A stretch of DNA of 64,000 bases from Xanthostigma xanthostigma (Eukaryota; Arthropoda; Insecta; Raphidioptera; Raphidiidae): contig OY754470.1 in the NCBI GenBank assembly GCA_963575645.1, positions 3,224,001 through 3,288,000 on the forward strand, written 5' to 3'. The position numbers were made by a program, and so were the translations under genes. The notes beneath the pieces are model-generated. The model saw only the letters and a program-made list of their open reading frames with translations. It did no database searches and had not been told where the DNA came from. Shown piece by piece: positions 12,201 through 24,200 of this stretch. Every line of letters starts with the position of its first letter. Position 1 is the stretch's first letter.

Positions 12201-15200
12201 GAGATACGCAGTTTTTTTTAATGTCACGTCAAATCAAATCATTTCATTGATAGAGTTAACAAACAATTAGATCTAAATGTAGGTACATCTAAACACACCT
12301 ATAATTTGATTGGATAGTACCGTTTGCGTAATCTAAATTTTAATGTGTCCATCTAACACATGTACAGTATATCTGTTACCAAAAAACAAAACCGTTTATG
12401 TAATTTTTTAGATTATTTTTCCTATATTCTCAGATGTGATTTATCAAATATGAACAAGAATCAATTTTAACATTACAGCCGGAGTCATGTATTTTCAACT
12501 TATGTAAGGATGGAGGAAAATCTGAAAATACAAAAAACGATTAATCAAGTCCAGCATTCAATTAAAGATTGAAAGAATAATTGCTTTCAACTTTGTTATT
12601 AAAATTCCATATACACTCTACCTATATAACGAAATTGAAGGGACCGGGTATTTTATTGCGTTTAAAGAGTTTTCGTTAATGGACAGGAAAAAAACATTAT
12701 AATTTAATGAATAAGTGTATTTAATTTTGACGAAATTAAATGAAAAAAATGTAGGTACATAACAAAATTATAATCTGTTAACTTTGTCGTTTTTTACTAT
12801 GCCACTAATTTGATTATATCATTTTACAACAAACAAATAAACACATTTCTAAGAATCCCATTGTTGGGGTCCAAATAATGACGTATTGTTTCGCTATTGA
12901 GAGTGGTTGTTACGCTGCGTAGAGTGTTTCAATGTATGGATAACAATGTAAACCAAACAAACCTTTTAAAGAGTTTTTCGATAAATAGAAGTTTGCTATA
13001 TAGAGTCCATACTGTATAATACGCGACACGAATCTAAAAGGCTCGGAAGTTAGATGCGAATGCGGGCTTGCACTTGTACAGTCTGTTGAAAAACTACAAA
13101 CTCGCAACTCAACAAAACTAACATAGCAATAACAACTTGTCAATAGCGTCCTCGATTGTACTTTAAAGCAGGAAAGCGACAAGTGACAAAGGCAACGAGC
13201 GATCACGGCCAATCACCGACGAGCGCCCGTTCCTTGCAGGTAGCTGGGAGGTGGCTCTGAAATGTGCCTTTGCGACGCTGTTTGTGACTAACTTCCGAAC
13301 CTTTTAGATCCGTGGCGCGCATTATATTTTAAAATTAGAGACTTTGAACATCACACTTTTCAATCCTCGCCGGACAATTTCCGGGCAAGATCTACGTCGG
13401 CGGTGGAAATCTTAGACAAAACACAAAAAATAATCGAAAATTTGACATACGCAGTTTAGCGTTTTGGCTGCAGATATGATTTCACTTATGTGCGTCAATA
13501 AATGGTGAAGGTCATTAAGAAAGAAACTAAAAATCTAGATCAAATGTTATACCTACACGATGATGTATATTTTTAATTGAGTAAGACTTACATATTATTA
13601 TGTGGTTTGTTTGTTCGCAGTTCGTACAGCGGCCCCAACACCTGTATCACGTATGACGCTGTCAACGCCGCCTACCTCGAGGCCCGAAAACGAATCGGTG
13701 AGTGTAGTCTTACTTGGAATTCCAGCTTGATCGATTACCTTGCGAAATCACTATCCATTTCATTTTACAAACAAGTTACGTACGTGTATTTATCAATGGT
13801 ACACGTCAGGCAGACGATTTAACTGACCAGAAAACACCCAGTTTGATATCGTGTAAAAAATAAAGAGGAAATAATTAAAGATTAAACATTTAGGTATATA
13901 ATTTTTTTGTGACCTATAAATGGTGGCCGAACATTCGGAAAGTATTCTAGTTTCGGCGGGGCAGGCGTGGCTTGAACTTTTTCCTACAGCCTCTCGCCGA
14001 GAAATGATAAATCCTGTAGCGGCCAATTCCCTCAATTATTCCACACAAATATCATGGCCATGGCCGATTAACTACCTGTCAAACTCATCAGTCTGTATTT
14101 ATGCATTTTTTAAAGAACATAAATTGCATCATTTGAAAAAAATTTAAATTTAATTAAATAATTTTAATCACTTTTTTAAATTTGATCACAAAGCAGCTTA
14201 CCTTACCTTAATTATCTATGACTAGCGGTCCCGCCCGTTTTCACCCGGGTGCAAAAGAACTAATGGGGGAGAGGCACATAAATACGCACATTCATCTTAG
14301 TTTACCGAGATGAATGTTGTGTCCAAACTTCATGATGATCGGACTTACCGTTCAAAAGTTTTTGTTGGATGGATAAATTTTGAGGTACATTTTGCAACAT
14401 TTTTTATTGATGTTCCGCTTATATTGGCCATAGCGTGATATTATATAGCCTATAGCCTTCCTCGACAAATGGGCTATCCAACAAAAAAAAATTCAATTTG
14501 AACCAGTAGTTCCTAAGATTAGCACGTTCAACCAAACAAACAAACTCTGATGATGTTAGCATTTAAACATAACTTGGTAGACATCAGTAAATAATTAAAT
14601 GTTAGCATCATCGGGAGATGATAATTTACCTAAGACTTTAATTTTTATTTGTTTCCTGACGATGCTAACATGATTAGGGAAACTTGAGTCAAGAAAGAAG
14701 TGTTTGTGATTTTGGCGTTTCGGTAAGAGTATTAAAAAAATGTAGGGTTCTCCTTTCGAGATACGTTGATCGACTTTGCTGATCATAATTTCAATATCAC
14801 AAAAATTGTGAAAGAAAATTCGTATTCCAACGAAATGATGTTTTTTTGTTTCCTCGACTTAACTATTTGGTAAGAGATAGGAAGTAGATTTGAAAGATGA
14901 AATTATGCAAGTCATCAATAATTTATGTGATTTAAAATAACAATAAAGAATAACATACACGATCTTTATATACAAAATGTCTGCATTGTTGCTGGTTAAG
15001 TGTGCTGTTACGAATTGTTATAAATGTATAAGAGTTTTATAACAGTGTAGTTTGCATATTTATGACAAATCTTTTTGTAACATTTAATTTTTATGTAGCT
15101 TAAAGATCCAATCTCAGTTTTAAAATTGTCTGACGTATATAAAATTGCACGTGTATTGTGTAGTTAATTGATTCGGTTGGCCAGACATAGACCTTCCAGT

Positions 15201-18200
15201 TTTGTTCTGCAATTTTTATTGATATAATTAATAATAATGAATTATTCGGTGAAATATTATGGTTGTAAAATACATGATAGCAAATATAAATAACACTGTT
15301 AGACGGTGATTCATGATTATATCTTAATAATAAAACGTTTTGAATGAAAGTACACAAGAAATATAAAAAATGGTCAGGTTTTTTGTATATTCTATGTATA
15401 CTACATTATAAAATATTATGACTTCTGGCAAAATTCGATTTTTTACATACAACAAACATCCTCCTATTTCTCATTTGATTGAAAGTTTTACATAAAAACA
15501 TTTTTTGTCTCGTACTTTGCCAAGTAGAAAATAATTATCAAACACGCAACACTAGTATAATGTATCTAGGATGGAATGAATTATATTACACGAGTGTGTG
15601 ACATTATGTCGAAATGAGCTTCAACCAGTTTTAACAGTCAAACGAGTGATATAACACTATTCCGTCTGAGATATATACAATATTTTTTGTATATACCTGA
15701 TACAAAATAGCTGCTTTTCATTTCATTTTCAAAATTAAAAACATACTTTACTTGTAATCTGATCTAATTCGTTTCTATAGAAATATATATTAATTCGTAG
15801 CGCAATTTTTTACATTAATAAGTCCTTGTAAGATATCTGGTTTATCAATGAGTCTAGATTTGATATCCAAATTTAGACTCATAATTAATTAAGATTTATG
15901 TGATTTGATATTCAAATTACATAAATCTTAAATAATTATTTAGTATGATATTAAAGACAGATATACAACAGATAATGACCTACCATTAATAGTAAATAAT
16001 TACTATAAAACAACAATAATTAGCTATAATTTCTTTGCTAGAAAATTGTACAGGGAATGTGTCTTAAAAAAAAAATTCCAGGTAATTGGGCGACGGGACC
16101 ATTCCAACTTCAAAATGTTGACATTTGATATTGTGTAATAAAGAAAATAAAATTTCTGATATCGCGTGAGGTAACGCGGGTAATGGCTAGTATTCGATAT
16201 GATATTTGCTATTCGTTGCCATGGTTACAGAATATATTGTCATGTAAAAATTAATAAAAGCACGCTGACCAGTTTATTTTTGACAGATCTACAAAACAAA
16301 CAAAAAAACAACTAATTTTTTTATTTTCAAAATATTTTCGAAACTATAGAGTTTAGAAAAAAAATTAACGAAACTTTCTTGGAAAAATAAATAGAATAAG
16401 AAGTCGTTATAAAAAGTAAACCATTATTATACTATAAAAAACACCGTTATATCTCTTCTGTGCTTGCGCTGATTTTCCCCAAAAACAATAGGGCTCCCAA
16501 AATTTGATTTCAATCCGCTCATCCGTTTGACCTGTATCGTGCTCATAGACAAACAGACTAACAGACGCACAGAGTTTTTGCAAAAATATGTTTTTTTGGA
16601 TTCGGGGGACCTCAAAACGAAAAAATATTGTCAGATTATTTAAAAGTGAATTTTGACCTAAACTAGTCCCTACCATTCCCTCCCACTAGTGGGTTGTAAT
16701 GGCAATCGGTAATCGGCAAACGCTGCATAAATGATCTGCTTGTTGCTTTTTATTACGGTGATTGTAAACAAAATGTAAGCTTTCGCTCCAGAGAAACTGT
16801 TTAATCACGTTCAAACTTAATCGGCACCGAGTGAAGAATTAGAAAAATGTCAAATCATATGTTCCAATCTCTGCATATCAGATGATCTGCATACATGTAA
16901 TATAAGCATCACAGATTCGCTACCTAACTATGTTTTTCTGTATAAATTTCATCCGCCGTAATACATTTAGTCCGGGTTTCAATCGTAATTATTAGGGTTC
17001 TGTACCCGAAGGGTGCACAACGGGACCCTATTACTAAAGCCTCCGCTGTCCGTCCGTCTATCTGTCAACGGGCTGTATTATCATGAACCGTAATAGGTAT
17101 ACAAAATTTATTAGCTTGGATAAAAAGTGGTTCTAAAGCTATACAACTTTTTAAAATTGGTCATTCTATTGCAGTAATCGTATATAATTCAAAGATTTAT
17201 AGCTTACAATTTTAAAAAAAGTAATACGGAAATATATTTCGCTTTAATGCAGTAGAACGTGTTTTAAAAAAAACTAAAGTGCATCGGAGATACTGATCTT
17301 TAAATCCGCGTGTCTTTATCGATCATTAAAGTCTCCGTGTATTACTTATGCAAGTTCTCTTTATAGAGTGCGGTTTTAATATATGGACAACTTTTTGGTT
17401 TAAAATTTTGAATTCATAAGTAAATTTAAGTGGCTAGCAATTTTTTTTATTTCAAGGTGTAAAAAAGTTGGTTATAGGTATCTAATAAGATTTTTTAAAT
17501 ATTTGAAAATACCGACTGTATTCAGTTCTGACAGACAATAGTCCGGTAACCGGGCATCACGTAGTATATACGGATTCTTCTTTCCGGTGAAAGTAATTAT
17601 ACTGTATTTATATTTGTATCAAAGTGTGCGCGTATGTCTGTAAACGGTGATAGAAGCAGTATTGTCATCACATCGCTAATGCCACCAGATATGTATTATT
17701 TATATGTGCCAAACCCATAATTCATTGACTGCATTGCGTATAGCTCACGGACTGTATCGGCCAAATTCTCGCAAAGCACTTATTTTTTACATGAACCGTT
17801 TCGAGTCCTTTTCGACACCCGATCTCTATCTCCGAAGCTAGTTGCTTGTTAAATTGTCCGACTAAAATAGTGATGAAAAAAATGTTTACGACTCCTGTTG
17901 TGAATATTTACCTCTGCAACTAATAAAACTTGGAGTCAAGAACAAAATGCACATGCAAATAAATACATACATATCATTTGTTTTAATGCATAACAATTTC
18001 AAGTTAAATTATACCAATGATTTGTAACTGCAGTGGAACAGACATAAACTGTAAAAGTTAATATATTACGTTTAAAATCTAGAACAATTAATTAAGTAAT
18101 AAAATTTTCAGACGCAAATTAAACTAATGTTACATTATTATAATAATATTATGAAGATATGAAAATTGTAGGTTACTTTGTTAATAAGTTGTATTTGTAT

Positions 18201-21200
18201 TTGAATACGAGTCGGACGCGCAATGTTTGAATGAACTAGAATCTAGATGAAGTTCTTCTTTGAACTAGTTCATTGCAAATTGTAGACACGATTGCATAAA
18301 AGATCGCCACACCTAATCGTTAAATGTTTTGTTCAAATTAAAGTATAGAAACATAAAAAAAATAAAGAATAGTTACTAATTCTTACCACAACAGTTTTAT
18401 TAGCGGATGTACATTTCGAGAGCTATCTTCAGCAAACACTAAGTTTAATAAGACTGTTGTGGTCAGAATTAGTAACTATTCTTTATTTTTTTTTTTGTTT
18501 CAACCACAGCGCTCTTAATATTTTTATATAGAAACATAATTGAAACATTCTAATGCAGGATATAAGAAAACATAAGTCGACAATGACCTTAGAATGTGAT
18601 TATATACGAATATCATTACCATTTTTATGATATTTATGAGGGAATAATCTGTGGTTGTCAAACATTGTATGTAGAATTTTCTCACAGAAAAAAAATTACA
18701 AAGAAAAAGCTCGTCTTTTAAAACTCAGTGAAGTCACAATACGATGCCAAGTCACAAAAAAAAAGACGGGTTGCACTCCGGGAGTGTCGGCAGAAGTGAA
18801 AACTTGAATATTAACGTCTTACGAATTTTCGATCAGGCTACGTGTCCTGACGCGAGTTTAACATTTTTTACCCATTACAAAAAAAGTGTACAACGCCGCT
18901 AAAGAAGTTTTCACTTCAAAAATATTTTCACCAGATTTTCGCTATACGCTCCGTATATGAGAAAGTAATAATTGTTGATTTCTATGGCAGAAATACAGTC
19001 GCTACCTGATTTTAATTTGGTGTCTAATAATAATAAAAAAACATGATTCCCCATCACCTATAAAGTATGTTACATACGTGGAGGATATATAAAAGGATCA
19101 TGAAGCACGAACAATCAAAAATTAATATTAATATTCTACAACAGTCGTGCACCACCTTTCTTCATAACAAACCGTGAACTAAAAGAGGCAAAGAACTGGT
19201 TCATTACCTTATTGAATGCGATTTAATGAGCCACTAGTCGTTTGAATAAATGTATACAATGTATATGTATGCAGATGAATATTATTATGTATATTACATA
19301 CTCTACATCTATATGCAATCTCATTGAATCGTTTGCCTTTTGCACAACATCGCTTTATACATTAGATGCATGCCGTATGAAGATAAAACATTTGGTACAG
19401 TGGATTGTTAATTAGCATAATATTACTATATCAAGCATTTGTTTATTTACTGAATGTGCGGTGAGCGACGGCAACAAAGAGTGCAAAAAATATATCTCCA
19501 TCTCTTATTTCGAAGTGATTCCTTGGTTATTCCGACAATACATTAGTATGGTATGTATATTATATTTTTTGATCAAAAGTGCTATCTTTTTATCTATGAC
19601 AGTAGCCAATCAGAACTAACGAACTATTACTACAAAAAAGACAGATTAATGCTGGGTTGCAAAAGGGGTTGTCAAAAAATCTGATTTGACAATGATCTTA
19701 GATTGTGATCATATAATTATAGTTTCCATCATCAGGAGCAGTCTAATATATTCAAACTCCCTGTCATCTAGATTCTAGAACATTAGATTGTAGTCACAGA
19801 TTGTTCTACATAGAAAAAAACAGCTTTTCAATCTAGATTTTGATGAAAATGCGTAGAAAAACGTTGTTTTGAAGTGGAAACTGTACAAAAACTTTGCTAA
19901 ATACATGAATAAAAAAAATTGTTTCAATCAATCAATTATTTTTCGAGCGGGATCGATTTCAAACCCTACTATGCTTTTCATATGGGAAAGTATATAATCT
20001 AAGGTTATTTGTCATGTCAGATTTTTTGACAAGCCTTTCTGCAACCCAGCGGTACCGTTATCGATGATGCCAATAGGATCCCGTTTTGCATCACCCAGTT
20101 TTAAAAAGTAGCTCGGTAATAAATCACAAACGTTTCTGTCAGCGACTAGACGACATTTAAAGATCTAGGGTGTGGTACAAATGTTGCCCTTAAAAATATT
20201 ACAGGTTCTACTGTACAACAATACCGGAGAAAATATAATTACGAAACACTGTGTTTGACACTGCTTTTTTTATTGCATGCATTATGTTTAATCAGTGTTC
20301 TCTATCTTTGTCTAATCTAACGTTAACACTGCATATTTAAATCTTTTGTTCGCAAATTTGTATTCATATGCTAATTTGTTGTCGAAATAATATAATTGTA
20401 TAGTATAGATTCACTAAACCATACGTAATTTATTGTAAAACTTTCGTACAAGAACAAACATTTTTTTGACGTGATAACGTCTTATAAATTGATGAAACAC
20501 CGGCTGCATGCACGAAAAAGTGTAACGTTCCGAAAAGTGTAGCGTTCCGTCTGACCCTGTGCGTGCAAGCGAGAGCGCAGTATAAGCGATAGAGAGTCGG
20601 TAAAAATATAGTTTGTCAGCTACTAAAATTAAGGTTATGTATTATTATAAATATGATATTTGAGCGGAATACGTTATCACGTAAAACTATCGTCCGTAAA
20701 CCGACTTTACAGACAACTAATTTTTTTTTTGCTAATTTTACAGCAACCAATATTTTTATGCATCCTTTTTTAAATCGATACTCGAAAAAAACGTTTAAAA
20801 AAATCTAATCACCTTTCAAAAAATGGTCACTAAAAAGCGTAAAAAATAGATAGATAATGTAGATTATAAACAAATATGTTCTGTGCAAAAATATCCAACA
20901 AGTGGAAAATGGTATAAACCGTAAGAACATAAATGTAGGTATAGCTTTATTAATATTAATCATTATTATTAGTGTCAATTTACGTAAATACAAGTTACGT
21001 CACAAAAAGAAACTGGAACATATTAATTTTATGGATGATTTTGTTTACAAAACGGAAACTCCTTCTTTAAAGTAAAATAATACACAAATATTACAAAATG
21101 TTTGTGAAAAGAAGAAAAGTATAACCTATAAATTACACAAATTATGCAAGAACTTAAGTGTAATGGAGTTTTCACATATATAATAATAGACTGTTGACAT

Positions 21201-24200
21201 AATAAAAGATTGGATTTGATTTTAAATTTTGTACCTAAAACTGCGGAAGTTATTTTTACGTTTTTTTTTTATGTAAAAACTTTTTACGTCACTAATTACT
21301 TATTGCGTTTCAAGGGGCGAGAATGGTTATTATTATTAGTATATTTGCCATAAGGCACTTACACTATTGGCGTCAGTGGGATGGCGGGACCTAGGGGTCG
21401 GACCAAAATTTCTCGACGTTTCATAGCCTCCTAAGGAGTTTGGCACCATTTTTGGAAATGTTTATATGTATATGTGTTAGCATGTTAACTCTCGACAGAC
21501 TTAATCGATTTAAACTAAATTTGGTCCACATGTTGGAATCCACCACCGCACGAAGCCTATTTAAAATGGGCCCAATCGGGCCATATAAAGGGTGGTATTT
21601 AGGAGTTGAAAAAAATTTCGGGCCCAAAAATACCAAAAATATTCTCGGAATCGTTTCAAATTTGAAATTTAACCCTTTAGTAATTTTTAAAATGTGCTGC
21701 TAAAATTTAAAAAAAAATCGGCCCGACAGGTTGATTATGTAGTATTGAAATTAAGTAAAAAAATGTTGTTTTAAGGGGTGTATTAAGCGGTATTTTTTTT
21801 GTTTTGTCCAAAAACAAAATTAAGTTCATACAATAGAACCTCACTGCCTATAAAAGCAAATAAACTATATTGTCAGCAGGATTTGGCACTGCGACCCAAG
21901 TTTTTTTTATTACTATCTCATGAAATTCGTTGATTTAAAGATGATCATAGAAGTAAAAATGAAATTCAAAACTCTTTGACTGTAGAATAGTTGAGATTGT
22001 ATTTTTAACCGACTTCAAACAAAGGAGAACCACTGAACCGATTTTGGTCAGATTTTCAGTACATGTTAAATATTCATTAGGAAATATGATAAGCTTTATT
22101 TTATCGAACTTTCAGAGTAAAAAGTAGCCATAAAAACAGAGCGAATCTGCGAGAAAAGGCTAAACAAAAATATTACTTATAATATTATGTTCAAGATATA
22201 AGATTAATTTTAACGCTCAAATTAACGACTTTGGACTTGAATAAGTACATCTCTACGTTACTTAACAGTTAAAAATACGCGGAAGTGTATTACTAAGTTG
22301 TTTGTTTAATGCGGACACCGTACAGAATATTTCTCATAATATTTAGATTTTAGAGGTCTGATATAGCAATATGCTAAGTTCAATTTTAATGAACATAAAC
22401 TATTTACAAGACCCCAGATCTCAGCATCTAGCCCAAAAGCTTGTAAAAGTCGCAATTGGATTTTCAATTTATTTTTATGCTTCAAATAAATAAAATTGTC
22501 GACCAATTTTTTTCAGACTATATATATTGACAAAAATAAAATTATAAATCAATATTACAAAAAATGACGTTCGATCTGGGTTTAGATCTTCTTCAAAAAT
22601 ATCTAAAAATATAAAAAATTAATTAGTAAAATCTACTTATTTTTTGTAATATTGATTTATAATTTTATTTTTGTCAATATATTATAGTCTGAAAAAAATT
22701 GGTCGACAATTTTATTTATTTGAAGAGTTCTATTCAGACGTTAATCAAAGATTTGAATTATTATTATGCTGTTAAGCGTCTATAATATACAATATATCTA
22801 TCTTGACATACCCGTAGGTATATAGTACAATGTGAATGACTTAAAAATTTAATATTTCAAAAGATAAGGTCTACGATATCGATTACTGGTTTCTCACATT
22901 TAAAATATCCGATCAATATAATATTTTCGACAAAAATTCAATTTAAATATATATACGTGTGATAGTTTTGTGTCAATTTATTTTATTATCTTTATTTATC
23001 GGTACTTTAATATAATAGCGCGTCACATTATAACTAATATATCTATGCACCGAGAAGATTCCTCTTCTTTCAAGTGATTTACCTAAAACTTGTTTTGAAA
23101 GTTGTTTCCACTCTCTCTGCAGCTAGGTGCCATACTATAACGCCATCACAATCTTTTGACAGTGAAATTTTCGCGATGACCAATAAATAACGGTCAGTCA
23201 TTTAATATTATCGTGGGACGAACGCATATTTAAACTCGTATTTGTGAGAAACTTACATCCTTCTATTGTTTATGATGATTACTGATAAACAATTATAATA
23301 TCAGTACCTATACGATTTTTGAATTATTCATGTTATAAATATTATCTAGTCGAATTCCAAGATCAATCCATGGTTTGCGCAAAATTGTTACGCAGGGAAA
23401 GGGCCATGAGGGTGAAGCGCCCTCAAAATCAACTAGTGCGCTTTTCAGCCTTGAGATGACTCGCCGGACAAAATTCAAGGGACGAGTCCCTAAACCGCTG
23501 TTAGCCTATTTGGATATAAACACTGACACAGATATTTATCAGATAATTTAAAAAAAAACTTCTGTTTTTCTCATGATTTAGAAGCTATGGGCACTCGAAA
23601 TTTTTGTGCAAATTTTGGGAAACTTTAAACCAGAAGATTTGCGCTCATTGGAATCAGGGTGACTTTGCAAAAGTTCTGAAAGATTTCGAATTTTACCAAA
23701 AATGATTTTTTTTAATAGAAAAAAATCGAAATCTTTGATAGATTTTTCAAAGAGAGAACCTTTGTGAAAAATGCTGATTCCATTGAGTACAAGCAAATTT
23801 CTTTATCTCTTTTGATTCAGAAGTTATGGGCATTCGTTGATTTTGTTGCGAATTTTTGAAAACTTGAAATGACTGCAATTTGTAAACTTGAAGAATTACA
23901 GATGTTTGTTTGTGCCTTTTTGTAGAACCATACTGAGTTTAAAAAAGTTCTGGAAGATTTCGATTCTTATTAAAAATAGTTTTTTTTTTGAGTAAAAAAG
24001 ATATTACCTAAAACAGCTTACGACTACGTCTTATATCATGAGGTTTGAAAGCAATATCATCAGTTTGTAAAAAATACAGTAGGTACTTGAGACTTTTCAG
24101 GACAATCTTTGTCCTGAGGGCAAAAAATCACAAAGGCTTCCGCCAAGACCAATCACGCATTACGTAGTGTAATTAACATTTTGTCTTTTTTTCTAATTAA

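Noticed and set aside
12910..13212. Similar - strand protein frame present three times (also 60900-61127 and 61491-61721)
   Set aside because: All three lie inside the TATA-flanked MITE. The similarity comes from recent common ancestry of a non-coding repeat, and the frame has no domain or consistent start outside it.
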